64,000 nucleotides of DNA from NCBI GenBank assembly GCA_015548865.1, contig JADMXW010000022.1, positions 1 through 64,000 of the forward strand. The letters are read 5' to 3'. Below, piece by piece: positions 49,927-59,624 of the stretch. The stretch is from Serratia marcescens (lineage in GTDB: Bacteria > Pseudomonadota > Gammaproteobacteria > Enterobacterales > Enterobacteriaceae). A program made the translations under genes and the position numbers. The notes below the pieces were generated by a model. It searched no databases and was not told the origin of the DNA. It worked only from the letters and a program-made list of their open reading frames with translations. How positions within the stretch are numbered: position 1 is the first letter of the stretch; every line of letters begins with the position of its first letter.

Positions 49927-52584
49927 CTATTGAGTTTTCAAAACAGCCTCTGTGCTAGATTTCGCCGCATCAACATCGATACTGTCAACACCGCTCTGGA
50001 ATCGCTCCAGGGAGTTCTGGCGAGATCCATCTATATTCAATACGTTTCCTTTACCGGTTATCTTATCCAGATTTATTTCCGACGCTTTAGGTAAAAGTTT
50101 CGCCTCGTAAAGTGAACCAATCCACTCTGACAAATCGAGTTTGTTAAAATCAATCCGTCCAAATTCTTCTAACGTCAGTGGTCGACAATCCGGGTTCTTT
50201 TTATCCCCCCAGCCGATACCTAACATTGGTCTCCCTTGTTCCTGAATGATGCGACCAATCTGAGAATCAAACGTGCAATAACTTGACCGTTTCTCGATAC
50301 AGACACCCAGAAACTTTGTTTCACACCAGCTGGATATATGCACGGCCAATTTTGTTTCTTTCTTAACGGCAAGCTTAAATTCATCAGGAGTACAAGCCCA
50401 GATGATGTTGACCAGTATATTAGCAATCTGGTACGCCATGTAAGCATATCCAACCACGGATATTGCCGAAACAATAGTTGACGACAATTGAACAGATGTA
50501 GCCAGGCCAGACGATGTTACGGCTGCGCCACCGCCAGAGGCCGCACTTTCAAATATCAGATTCGTCGCAGCAGGGCCGAAGGTATCAAGAGTCCATTGAG
50601 CAACTTGTTTCGTCAGCGCTCCTATAGCCTGATTCATCAAACCGGACAAACCTGCTTCTGTAGCTTGCTGAGCCGCTTCAGTACCTGCCGACCCAACCAG
50701 ACTGTTGAAAGCGGAAATAGCTGGTCGAGTTATTGTATCGATGGCATTAGTCATAAGTTCGGAACCCATGTCAAAAATACCTTTTCCCTGTTCGAACATA
50801 CCGGCTTTTACAGAGACAGCATCAGCAATTTTTAGAGTGTAGTAGGACAACTGCAAATACTGAATCCAGCTGACATCTACGGGCTGATCACAACAATCCA
50901 CCCATCCCCCCATCGCCGATTTACATTGTGCAGACTCACCTTTAAAAAGAGTGCAGGAACGGTTGGTTTCGTCAGTATCATCGCCACACTTCATTTCATT
51001 CAATGCGTAAGTTGCGGCCTGAAGAGTTGCAACTGCTTTGTTGAAATCGCCGCTTGGTTCAGCAGAAGGCTGTAGGCAAGACCCATTAAGGCATTGCACA
51101 GCGCCAGGACAAGTATAGGTATCGGTGGAGGAGGTATTGGGTACAACGACATCCGTTCCGCAATCCCATACCTCGGTTGCCTGCCAGCACCCATTTTTGT
51201 CACCCTCCGCACCTGTTATGCAAGTGGACTTAATGAATTTACATGCAGTGTTTGCATCGTACTGCTTGCAAGTATTGTTAACGCCACCGTCGGTTCCGCA
51301 GTTGGAAACTACCGTTGCAGACTTACAGAAAGGTGAGAGACCTCCGATCGGCGGCTTAGCAAGCTGGTTTTCGCAGATACGTGCGCCATTTATGGTTGCG
51401 CACCCATTTGCATCAGGAATGACTGTCTCGCGGCAGGTTACCGTGTAATTCTGGCAATACCCGGCGTTGATGGCCTTCAGCAACGTATCGAATTGTTCAG
51501 GTTTATCAACAGTCCAGGCGTTATCCGAGATAATTTTGTTTGGGTCAAAGTAAATATAAATGAGAGCATAACCTTCGCCGCTGCCAGTCACTGACACACG
51601 GTTTTTGAAATTAAGAACGCCATTTTGGGGGGTATTTCGGATTTGTGCTGTTACATCTACATTAATCGACTGATCCCAGCTTGTTTTTAATTCACAGGCT
51701 CCTGATGTCTCTGGCGGGAAGACGTTTAAACCTTTTGGCCCTGCCCAAACCAAACTACCCCTATCTGTACCACCGACATAAATCTGCATGTAATCATCCC
51801 ATTTAGCCCTGATGATCTTGGCGCTGGTAACTGCCTGGGGATTGTAGACAGTGACGGCCATTGCCTGTTCAAATATTGTGCAGTTGCCGTCCCAGTAGTT
51901 ATCACCGACAGTCCCGAGCCAGAGTTCGATGCAGTTAGTGCCGCAAGAACCGATGTTCGCCGCGCCACTATAATGCGAGAGCATACCGGCAACGTAAGGA
52001 TGGTAGAGGGTGAATGTGCCGCTGACACTTGTGGTACGGGTACATTCGCGATAATCAGGGATATGGTTGACGGTGTCCTTATTCGTCATGGTCTTGGTCA
52101 TAGAACAATCACCAAGATCTTGCATGTACTTATCCTGATTCTCCAGGAAGTCTTTATGGCCATCAAAGATGGAATCATCAGGTTTAATGTTTGCTGTAGT
52201 TTTCGTTGAGCCCACCAGCGTTCGGTAAGCTTCGCCGCGCAGTGAATTTTCGGTTTTCAGATTGGCGTTGGTTGTATTGCCCAGTTTTAGCGTGTTGCTG
52301 TCATCTCCGTAGGTTCCTTTCAGGCTATCCAGTGAAGTTGATGAACCTTGATTTGGATAAGCAGAGTTCAAATCAACGGCCTGGCCTTTTCCATACTGAA
52401 CCGTACCATTTGACGTAGCTGAAACTTGCGGCAGTGTTTTATAGAAATTAGTGGCAGATGTAACGTTTTCCTGGGTCGTTGCTGAAAAGGCATACGGCAC
52501 GTAGGATACAACACCAAGGTGACATAACATCGTTATTGTGCAGAGTGGTCTGTAAAACCATTTTTTGCGGAAAAGGTTTTTCAT
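49927..52584 (-). CDS. traN: TraN-like mating-pair stabilisation protein
   Basis: An 885-residue exported, Cys-rich outer-membrane adhesin that holds mating cells together. Signal peptide at the N-terminus, dozens of cysteines between about 380 and 560, and the conserved C-terminus SWCETKFLGVCIEKRSSYCTF, then IIQEQGRPMLGIGWG and PDCRPLTLEEFGRIDFNKLDLSE. That C-terminal block is diagnostic of TraN. Last gene on this strand before the activator operon. Confidence 0.92.
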   Translation of the reverse strand: MKNLFRKKWFYRPLCTITMLCHLGVVSYVPYAFSATTQENVTSATNFYKTLPQVSATSNGTVQYGKGQAVDLNSAYPNQGSSTSLDSLKGTYGDDSNTLKLGNTTNANLKTENSLRGEAYRTLVGSTKTTANIKPDDSIFDGHKDFLENQDKYMQDLGDCSMTKTMTNKDTVNHIPDYRECTRTTSVSGTFTLYHPYVAGMLSHYSGAANIGSCGTNCIELWLGTVGDNYWDGNCTIFEQAMAVTVYNPQAVTSAKIIRAKWDDYMQIYVGGTDRGSLVWAGPKGLNVFPPETSGACELKTSWDQSINVDVTAQIRNTPQNGVLNFKNRVSVTGSGEGYALIYIYFDPNKIISDNAWTVDKPEQFDTLLKAINAGYCQNYTVTCRETVIPDANGCATINGARICENQLAKPPIGGLSPFCKSATVVSNCGTDGGVNNTCKQYDANTACKFIKSTCITGAEGDKNGCWQATEVWDCGTDVVVPNTSSTDTYTCPGAVQCLNGSCLQPSAEPSGDFNKAVATLQAATYALNEMKCGDDTDETNRSCTLFKGESAQCKSAMGGWVDCCDQPVDVSWIQYLQLSYYTLKIADAVSVKAGMFEQGKGIFDMGSELMTNAIDTITRPAISAFNSLVGSAGTEAAQQATEAGLSGLMNQAIGALTKQVAQWTLDTFGPAATNLIFESAASGGGAAVTSSGLATSVQLSSTIVSAISVVGYAYMAYQIANILVNIIWACTPDEFKLAVKKETKLAVHISSWCETKFLGVCIEKRSSYCTFDSQIGRIIQEQGRPMLGIGWGDKKNPDCRPLTLEEFGRIDFNKLDLSEWIGSLYEAKLLPKASEINLDKITGKGNVLNIDGSRQNSLERFQSGVDSIDVDAAKSSTEAVLKTQ

Positions 52585-52736
52585 TCTATGATCACCTTTG
52601 TCGTGGTTACTGATTATGAAATCAGAGATCTCGGTAACTAAATTTCGTCAGCCAGCATTTCTATGCGAAGCTACTAAAATGAAGGATTAAGCAGGCAGCG
52701 TATTAAACAGACTGGTTTCAGACAATAAAGAAGGAC

Positions 52737-52758
52737 GGCAAAACGAGGGTGTTTTCAG
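52737..52758 (+). promoter_or_regulatory. CAAAA-GTTTT site upstream of the 52789 ORF
   Basis: GGCAAAACGAGGGTGTTTTC, related to the sites at 45573 and 59475, 31 bp before the start. One base shorter between half sites. Confidence 0.35.
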
Positions 52759-52788
52759 CGTCTTGAATATTACCGACTGGAGGTACTT

Positions 52789-52986
52789 ATGGACATGTTT
52801 GGTATTACTGGCCTTATCCCATTATCGGGGCCAAGCGATTCAGATTATGGTGGTGGAAATGGTAAGAGGGGACGTGGAAAAAATGGCAGAACGTTCAAGA
52901 GCAAATGTGAGCGTATGTGGGAGTTTTATATTCTGCTCTATTCTTTACTGAGCCTTCCTGTCGTATACATGTTCGTGACCACATAA
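52789..52986 (+). CDS. Small membrane protein encoded opposite traN/traG
   Basis: A 65-residue protein behind GGAGGT, followed by a clean terminator. Gly/Arg/Lys-rich first half and one hydrophobic helix (YILLYSLLSLPVVYMFV) at the end. In SXT/IncC systems the entry-exclusion gene is next to traG, so this is a candidate, but it is smaller and inverted. Confidence 0.55.
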   Translation: MDMFGITGLIPLSGPSDSDYGGGNGKRGRGKNGRTFKSKCERMWEFYILLYSLLSLPVVYMFVTT

Positions 52987-52987
52987 G

Positions 52988-53016
52988 AGCCCTGCAAGAT
53001 TGCAGGGCTTTATTGC
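52988..53016. terminator. Bidirectional terminator between the 52789 ORF and traG
   Basis: AGCCCTGCA/TGCAGGGCT perfect stem; TTTATT follows on the plus strand. Confidence 0.8.
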
Positions 53017-53019
53017 GAA

Positions 53020-56000
53020 TCACTTACTCGATGAAATTATCATGTCGTCATTTCCACCACTATGACCTCCATTGTTCTCTTTATTACGTGGATGCACAGG
53101 TACATACTCCTGATGCGACTGGGTTGCACGTGCAGGTGGCGGATCACTGAACATTGTACCTCCGTTATTTGAATCACTATGACCACCAGCGCCTTGGGTA
53201 TTAATGTTTGTTGTCTCAGACCCACCATAGTTTGAGTTCTGGTTTAAACCATTATGACCTTCAGCACCTTGGGCATTAACGGTCATTGTCTCAGCCTCGC
53301 CGTATCCCTGGTTGTGGGTTCCCATCGCGTAAGGGACGCCATCACCCACAGCAGAACCTCCATTTGATGCCTGATGCATCCCTCCAAGGTTGTTGGCCAT
53401 GCCACCGGTGTTGTATTCGTGGGTTTGGCGATCGGTATTCAGTGCAGTAGTAGCCTGTTGAATAATGGAGCCATCATTGGCTGAACGGTCTAAACCGGCA
53501 TTATCAATACGGGCTGCAATACCACGGGCAAGAGCAGTATTTCCGCCCATAACCGTTCCATTGTCATTTTGACCACCCGTCGCGAGTTGAATACGTGCCA
53601 TCATGTCACTGCGGGCCTGGGAAAGTTGTTGCTCAGACGCTCCAGCTTTAGTCATGGCGTAGTAGTTCACAATAGAATCTCGCGCCGCTTCGCGGTTTGC
53701 ATCTCCACCAAGCGGAATTTCCCCAGCGATGGTTCTGGCCTGATCATGTACCTGTTCATATACCGGGCTTTCTTTGAACGCATTACTGACATGAGAAACG
53801 AGTTTATTAAAATCGCCAGTAATACCGCCAAGATTATAGTGGTTGTTTTCGAAATCATTTGCGGCGGTGTTACCCGCTTTCGTCATGACTTCACCCTCAT
53901 TTCCCTTGTGAATTTGCTCAACTGCACCGCTATTCTGTCCCCCGACAGTATTAACCTGGCCTTGCCCATAACCATCAGACGATGACGCATGTGCTTCACC
54001 AAGCGCTCCGTAAGATCGGCCTGTTACTGCATTAACGGAGTTGCCAACGTCCGCTGCACCAGCAACTGCGCGGCCACCAGCGCTTTCAGCTCCACCACTC
54101 ACGCCACGGTATTGCTCAGATGCAGTTGTCGTCAGTACTGGGCTGGAATCAGCGTTAATGAACCCGGCTTTGGCAGCTACTGCACCGGCAACACCAAGTT
54201 CACTGGCTGCTTTGAATTGAGCAAAGGTATGCGCGTCTTCGTGAGTCATACCTAAAGAGGTCAGGCTCGCTGCATCACCGGCGATTTTGCTGGACAGTTC
54301 CGGGTGCGCCGCGAGGGTTTGAGTCAATGTTGCTTGTGCATCATGATTACGACCAATGGCTGTAGCAAGTTGCGCAGCATTCATTGTCTGGCCCATTGAG
54401 GTACTTGAAACGAAGGAGTTTGCTTCCTGGAAGTTCTTTTGTGCGGACTGCATTCTTTGATTTGCCTCAGCAAAAGAACGAGTCGATTGAGAACTCTCAC
54501 CTTCTTGCGATAAGGACTGGTACATCGCACTTGCTGCGGTATTGACGATGCGTGACTGGGTCGCACTGTCTATTTTGTGCGACGAGGCGCTGTCTGTAGA
54601 ACCGTACTTAGCACTGTTGTCATTACTCAGGCCACTGCTTTCTGCCTCTGAACGTGACATTCCACCTTTAACACCAACACCAGCACTTGAACTTCCCGCA
54701 CCGCCACCGACACTCACATCACCTTTGGCGATAGAGACAAGCGCCTGCATATCAGAAATACCTTGTTCTTTAGCCACAGAACTGACAAGGGCACGATCTG
54801 AGCTGCTCAGGCTGGCAAATGCTGCATTGGAAGCGTCACTATAAACTTGCGAATGTCCACCAGAATTCATGTTACTGGCCACCTGGCTAATCATTGCTCC
54901 AGATTGGGCAGTCAAGGAACTGGATGCTGAATCTAGTTCTTGCTTAGCGCTGGACAGGTTGTGAGTAGCGACCTTTTTCATGTCAATGGCAGGGAGAGTG
55001 CCAGAAGACCCACCCATGATAGTTCCTTGTGTTGGGTTAAATTCAACATCGGAACCACGACTGTTTATCGCAGGAGCGTTGGTGACATCAGGTGCGAGAG
55101 TTTTAGTATCGGCAGCTGAAGGTGCTGCTGCTGAGCTTGCAAGAGAGTTAAAGGCAACAGAACTGCCCCAGACAATGAATCCACCCAGGGCCGGGATCAT
55201 CGCGTATAAATTACCAGCAAGACCTATACTTTTTTGAGTCTCAAACAGGAGCTGATAAAGCTGAGCAAAGCTAAGTCCGCCAGAACCCGAACTGACAAGA
55301 ATTTGGCTTGACGTATCACGGATACTGTTTAACACATACATGTTGACGACCGCTGCGAGGGGAAGCCAAGTCCATGTCCAGATGATAACGAGGAAGTACT
55401 TCATCACCAGTCGCAAACCCATAATACCCAGACCGAAAAGGAAGGCCATAAATGGTGCGAGTGCGTATATTATTCCCTGGAAAATCGGCATAAATGAACC
55501 CATCCAGCTCAAGAATGATGAACCAGAAGAAGACCATTGGAATGCCTGTTGAGTCATGGTTTGGGCGCGAGTTACAGCAGCAGTACCACGAAATGAGCTT
55601 TCGAGTCCGTACATTGGCAGTTCCCTGAAATGAGGGTACATGACCAACATCAATTGGAAATCACGAATATCAGTGCCACTTATGTTGAAGAAATTCAGTA
55701 CTTCCTGGGCTTTTCCTGAACCTGAGCATGGCGCACCACCGCAAGTGCGCCCGGATGCGGTATAAGAGCTGGCAAAAGCTGAGTCCAGGCTAGAAGCGTT
55801 CTGGGTAGCGAGTCCTTTAAGTTTCGTGTACGCGTCAGAACAGGTATAAAGTGAGCCCCCATTTGAAGATTCTTCAGTACTGGTAGACCAGCCGCTACGT
55901 ACATTGTCGTAAATAACAACCCGCTGGAAGGAATCGTTCGAGGCTAGCCCTGATACACCTTGATTAGAGCGATACATTGAAGCAAAGGTTTTAGACCCAC

Positions 56001-56538
56001 GAATAATATCGTTGCCTACGCAGTTCTTCACATAGTTTGAAACGCTTGCGTCCAGATCACCGTAAGCACCAGTTTGACCCGTCCAGCGCATTGGCGTTTT
56101 CAATGTGTCGTATAAAGTGGCCAGAGTGAAAAGGGGATCCAGAGACCCATACTCAGTCATGCTTGGGACAGAAAATGCCTGCTCCATCTTCTCGGTAGTT
56201 GCATACCCAACAGTAGACAGTACAGATGCGGCAACGGCTAATCCCGCTGGTACATTATCAACAGCACGAAACTTACCCGTTGTAACATCTTCAATGTTGG
56301 TGCGCATCGATACACTGAAAAACAGGTAATACATCACGACGGCCACACACATATGAGAAAGGGATAATGATTTCCCGGCTGATATAGCAGCAGCAAGCAC
56401 GACACAAATTACACCAATGAGTGCTGAAATCCTAAACAAGGATCCGTAAGTGCCATCATTCAATAACATGGCAACGGAATTGAATATATTATAAATAAAT
56501 TCAATGTTGCCAACAGTATATACGTTCCATTCACTCAT
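53020..56538 (-). CDS. traG: TraG-like mating-pair stabilisation/entry-exclusion target protein
   Basis: A 1172-residue inner-membrane protein. N-terminal third has membrane segments (about 35-75, 355-385, 390-420, 455-470) and the TraG periplasmic part. The long C-terminal part is Ser/Ala/Gly-rich and predicted largely disordered. In F-like systems TraG acts in pilus assembly and mating-pair stabilisation and is the target of entry exclusion. The C-terminal 150 residues contain Gly/Asn/Ser-rich repeats. Follows traH closely. Confidence 0.9.
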   Translation of the reverse strand: MSEWNVYTVGNIEFIYNIFNSVAMLLNDGTYGSLFRISALIGVICVVLAAAISAGKSLSLSHMCVAVVMYYLFFSVSMRTNIEDVTTGKFRAVDNVPAGLAVAASVLSTVGYATTEKMEQAFSVPSMTEYGSLDPLFTLATLYDTLKTPMRWTGQTGAYGDLDASVSNYVKNCVGNDIIRGSKTFASMYRSNQGVSGLASNDSFQRVVIYDNVRSGWSTSTEESSNGGSLYTCSDAYTKLKGLATQNASSLDSAFASSYTASGRTCGGAPCSGSGKAQEVLNFFNISGTDIRDFQLMLVMYPHFRELPMYGLESSFRGTAAVTRAQTMTQQAFQWSSSGSSFLSWMGSFMPIFQGIIYALAPFMAFLFGLGIMGLRLVMKYFLVIIWTWTWLPLAAVVNMYVLNSIRDTSSQILVSSGSGGLSFAQLYQLLFETQKSIGLAGNLYAMIPALGGFIVWGSSVAFNSLASSAAAPSAADTKTLAPDVTNAPAINSRGSDVEFNPTQGTIMGGSSGTLPAIDMKKVATHNLSSAKQELDSASSSLTAQSGAMISQVASNMNSGGHSQVYSDASNAAFASLSSSDRALVSSVAKEQGISDMQALVSIAKGDVSVGGGAGSSSAGVGVKGGMSRSEAESSGLSNDNSAKYGSTDSASSHKIDSATQSRIVNTAASAMYQSLSQEGESSQSTRSFAEANQRMQSAQKNFQEANSFVSSTSMGQTMNAAQLATAIGRNHDAQATLTQTLAAHPELSSKIAGDAASLTSLGMTHEDAHTFAQFKAASELGVAGAVAAKAGFINADSSPVLTTTASEQYRGVSGGAESAGGRAVAGAADVGNSVNAVTGRSYGALGEAHASSSDGYGQGQVNTVGGQNSGAVEQIHKGNEGEVMTKAGNTAANDFENNHYNLGGITGDFNKLVSHVSNAFKESPVYEQVHDQARTIAGEIPLGGDANREAARDSIVNYYAMTKAGASEQQLSQARSDMMARIQLATGGQNDNGTVMGGNTALARGIAARIDNAGLDRSANDGSIIQQATTALNTDRQTHEYNTGGMANNLGGMHQASNGGSAVGDGVPYAMGTHNQGYGEAETMTVNAQGAEGHNGLNQNSNYGGSETTNINTQGAGGHSDSNNGGTMFSDPPPARATQSHQEYVPVHPRNKENNGGHSGGNDDMIISSSK

Positions 56539-56552
56539 ATTAAGTTACCTTG

Positions 56553-57995
56553 TTAGAGCGAGCCATCAAGAGAACCTTCAGATTCATAATGAACCTGCGG
56601 AAGCGTTGTCATATAGTTGCTGAATGATTCAGGTATACGGGCCTCGCCACCATAACGGGATATCATGGCGTTATAGGAGACATACAGATTTTGCCTTGCC
56701 TTTTCGATTAGCTCTCCAGCATCCTTATAATAAACTGACGCCGATTTATCATTTTCCTGCTGGAGCCGTGCGCCGGTCGCAGCAGCCGTAAGCATTTCGC
56801 TGAGGTAGTTATAAGCAGCTGAATAGGCTATGACAGGAGATAGTTCACGTATATAGGAATAAGATGCGGCTAAATCATGACGTGCAATTTGAGTCGCTTT
56901 ACTGGTAGCACCAGCTACGTTGTAGTAGTTTGCTTGCCGTAATTTAGCATCCCCAGGGTTTGAACCAGTTCTGGCCGAGCTCAAATATCCGTTATCGATA
57001 AAGAAGAGTGTGATATTGGCAGCGAGACCTTTAATTATTTTGGTCTGTTTTTTGGGATTCTCACAAGTACTAGTCTGACCTGAACAAGACCAGAAATCGA
57101 AACTATCATCACCATTTATAAAAGAATCCAGGACATTTGAAGTTGCGAGTGGAGCAATCCTAACCACACTCTTTTTAGCTGACCCATCTTTATCTGTACC
57201 CAACTGGCTACCGACGATGATGGTGCCGGTCATAGACATAATAAGTTCTTTTTGCTCATCTTCGGAGCCGATGAATTGATTACTAAAGCTACCATTCTGG
57301 AGCAAACACCACACAATGTTACCGTAATCGTCACATGCCTTTCTTTTCCCTGCCTCTTGTTTTTGTACGTCGGGTGCTTTACCACCACCCATATTGCCCC
57401 ACATGGCTTTAAATTGGTCTGAGAGGCCATCAGAGGACAGCTGAGAAGATACAGCAGCCTTTGCACTGTCACCAAATGCAGAGGCAGTGTCGACTAACAA
57501 CCCCTTCGCTAACTGACACGAATTTGCGGTCAGATCGTTCATCTGCTGGATGATTGCCTGCATTTTCGAAATAGCATTATCCAGAACGGCATCCATAGCG
57601 TTCAGGGCCAACTGGAAAGCTAGACCGGCAGCATTAGAAGCAATATTACGTAGCATCTGGACGAACTGATCAGCGTTGATGAACGAGAATGACCCGCCGA
57701 AAAGGTCTATCCCTCCACATCCTCCCGACGCAGAAGGGAGACTAATACTAATAGGTGTCAATGTACGGAGCTTATTACGTAGAACAAATCCGCCACCGGT
57801 ATATCCATCACGTGTAACGCTCTGATAATCACCGGGAGCTGTAACATTCGACATAGAGCCGAACATACTGTCTAGCTGAGTACTAATGCTGGTGGCCTCG
57901 CATTGAAAAGCTGTCAACCCGGAGAGGCAGATAGAAATTGCAAGAATGTTTCTACGGAATACATTCTTTATATTATAGTTGCGCGAAATCTTCAT
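56553..57995 (-). CDS. traH: TraH-like pilus assembly protein
   Basis: A 480-residue exported protein with a signal-like N-terminus (ILAISICLSGLTAFQCEA) and the TraH features: VTAPGDYQSVTRDGYTGGGFVLRNKL near the start, then GCGGIDLFGGSFSFINADQFVQMLRNI, then NSCQLAKGL, all typical of TraH. Needed for F-type pilus extension. Overlaps the traF stop. Confidence 0.93.
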   Translation of the reverse strand: MKISRNYNIKNVFRRNILAISICLSGLTAFQCEATSISTQLDSMFGSMSNVTAPGDYQSVTRDGYTGGGFVLRNKLRTLTPISISLPSASGGCGGIDLFGGSFSFINADQFVQMLRNIASNAAGLAFQLALNAMDAVLDNAISKMQAIIQQMNDLTANSCQLAKGLLVDTASAFGDSAKAAVSSQLSSDGLSDQFKAMWGNMGGGKAPDVQKQEAGKRKACDDYGNIVWCLLQNGSFSNQFIGSEDEQKELIMSMTGTIIVGSQLGTDKDGSAKKSVVRIAPLATSNVLDSFINGDDSFDFWSCSGQTSTCENPKKQTKIIKGLAANITLFFIDNGYLSSARTGSNPGDAKLRQANYYNVAGATSKATQIARHDLAASYSYIRELSPVIAYSAAYNYLSEMLTAAATGARLQQENDKSASVYYKDAGELIEKARQNLYVSYNAMISRYGGEARIPESFSNYMTTLPQVHYESEGSLDGSL

Positions 57996-59092
57996 TTTTC
58001 CCCCGGGTTATTAGCATTTGGGTTAGGTGTCGAACCGTAGCCAGCTTTAGCTTGTATATATTTGATAAACTCATCAGGTTGTTGAGTTAGGTCTTTAGGC
58101 ATGTCATTCAGAATGTTTGAGTCGATATAGCCGGTATCGTTATATGGCAAGGTGCTCTTATATTGCTGGTCAGAAATGATCCCTGCATCGTGGGCAATAA
58201 GGACTGTTCTTGAAATTAACTGGTCTGCACTGATAGGCCCAAATGAGACAATGCGTGTTGTAGATGGCGGGATTGCCAGAGCTATCGCAGGTGCGTTTGA
58301 TATTTGGAGCTTTGATGCCTGGCCAGAATCAGGCCTCCAGTCCGGGTAAATATTCCCTGGAAGAGGTTTACCATCAAGTGAAATTGGGATGACCTTCATG
58401 TCTGTCATGAAACTAAACGTATTCATAACAGAAGCTTGCTTTACGCATATGGAGCAGTTTTCCCCACGGAAGAAGAAAAACAATCCTGCTTTTGTCGCTA
58501 CGTCTTTTATGACCGTTCTCGAATTGTTTTCAGCTTCATTCGATTGATCCATTGCCCCAAATGTTGAGGTTGAGCGGCGGCTATTCTCATCTATGAGGGG
58601 GTCGGTAGAAGTAACCAACCTAGCCATATCAGTAAAGCGGCTGGCTTTATCCAGCATAATGCGTTGGGCCAGAAAATATGCCCTAACGTTTTCTTGGGTA
58701 GGATTGTCGATGGCCTGGTTGCGTAGTTTCTGAATGTTTTCATTAAACCAGGCTACGGTGAACGGAGCCGGGCCGGGCTTTTCAGTTGCGGCAGGTTCTG
58801 GAGTCGACTCCATAGGTGTTTGAGCAACCTGTTTAGGCGTTTCTTGAGGCGGTAAAGTCGGCGGAGGAGGTAACTTCACTGGCTTTTTCTTCACTGGCTC
58901 AGGTGGCGATTTACGCCAGAACCAACCTTCCTCTTTTCCATTCAGAAATGCCTGACCACCAGCGAGGTCGTCACTGGTGGTCTGAGGGGATTGAGACGTT
59001 GGGGTGTTACCCTCATCCGCAAGAACTGAGGTAGAAAAAGCAAATCCCACTAGCAGGGGAATAATGATTTTAGTTAAAAATTGATATTTCAT
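57992..59092 (-). CDS. traF: TraF-like thioredoxin-fold assembly protein
   Basis: A 366-residue exported protein. Signal peptide ends at about 25 (VLADEG); the segment EEGWFWRKSPPEP is the usual TraF start, followed by a proline-rich stretch; then a thioredoxin-like domain with CSIC at 213-216. F TraF lacks the active-site CxxC, whereas this one has it, so disulfide catalysis is possible. Its start overlaps the small gene upstream. Confidence 0.9.
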   Translation of the reverse strand: MKYQFLTKIIIPLLVGFAFSTSVLADEGNTPTSQSPQTTSDDLAGGQAFLNGKEEGWFWRKSPPEPVKKKPVKLPPPPTLPPQETPKQVAQTPMESTPEPAATEKPGPAPFTVAWFNENIQKLRNQAIDNPTQENVRAYFLAQRIMLDKASRFTDMARLVTSTDPLIDENSRRSTSTFGAMDQSNEAENNSRTVIKDVATKAGLFFFFRGENCSICVKQASVMNTFSFMTDMKVIPISLDGKPLPGNIYPDWRPDSGQASKLQISNAPAIALAIPPSTTRIVSFGPISADQLISRTVLIAHDAGIISDQQYKSTLPYNDTGYIDSNILNDMPKDLTQQPDEFIKYIQAKAGYGSTPNPNANNPGEK

Positions 59093-59408
59093 CGGAATTA
59101 CCCTCGGAAATTATTCTTGCGATAGACTCCGTCCAGAAAAAGCTATTTTTTCCACTAAAGACCCTTGCACTTTCAAGTTGGCGAGTTAATGCATAATGCC
59201 TATATCTGACCTGTCCTATACGTTTGGCTACACTATCCGACTTAACACCAATTTCGGAGCAAGCCTCATCGAGAGTCATGCGTGTTCCATATTTACGCAA
59301 CAGCTCATCAGTAACTATGTTCTTAGGGTCGTCGTTAACTAATACCGCAGGGATTTTGTGTGCTGGCATAAGCATTGCCCTGTTATGAGAACATTTAAGT
59401 GTCTTCAT
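59070..59408 (-). CDS. Small HTH-like DNA-binding protein, first gene of the traF operon
   Basis: A 112-residue protein behind GGGAG. The stretch MTLDEACSEIGVKSDSVAKRIGQVRYRHY resembles a helix-turn-helix. Its stop is inside traF, so it leads the traF-traH-traG-traN operon. It could regulate the operon. Confidence 0.6.
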   Translation of the reverse strand: MKTLKCSHNRAMLMPAHKIPAVLVNDDPKNIVTDELLRKYGTRMTLDEACSEIGVKSDSVAKRIGQVRYRHYALTRQLESARVFSGKNSFFWTESIARIISEGNSDEISIFN

Positions 59409-59474
59409 AAAACTCCCTTATCAGAAATACGGACGGCATTACGATTAGTTTGCCATATGGGTTAAAATAACAAG

Positions 59475-59497
59475 TTCAAAAATGGCAACGTTTTGAC
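59475..59497 (-). promoter_or_regulatory. Candidate transfer-regulator site upstream of the traF operon
   Basis: TTCAAAAATGGCAACGTTTTG at 59475-59495, matching the 45573 site in 17 of the 19 core bases (TCAAAAATGG..ACGTTTTG). 67 bp upstream of the start at 59408. Confidence 0.45.
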
Positions 59498-59519
59498 TGT
59501 AAAAATCAAAAGTAATTTT

Positions 59520-59545
59520 CATGTGCATCCGTTTTGTTTACATGA
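59520..59545 (-). promoter_or_regulatory. Hairpin with the CGTTTTGTTTAC 12-mer
   Basis: CATGT/ACATG inverted repeat around an exact CGTTTTGTTTAC at 59530-59541, like the loops of promoter copies 4, 11, 12 and 15, but without a CTTCGTCACC element. Confidence 0.5.
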
Positions 59546-59563
59546 TTTGAAATCAGCAAATAC

Positions 59564-59596
59564 AAAAAAACCCAGTCCGAAGACTGGGTTTTTCTG
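59564..59596. terminator. Intrinsic terminator after the 59625 gene
   Basis: AAACCCAGTC/GACTGGGTTT stem with A and T runs. Confidence 0.85.
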
Positions 59597-59624
59597 TGTT
59601 AGCTAATTAAAAGAATTAGATGCT

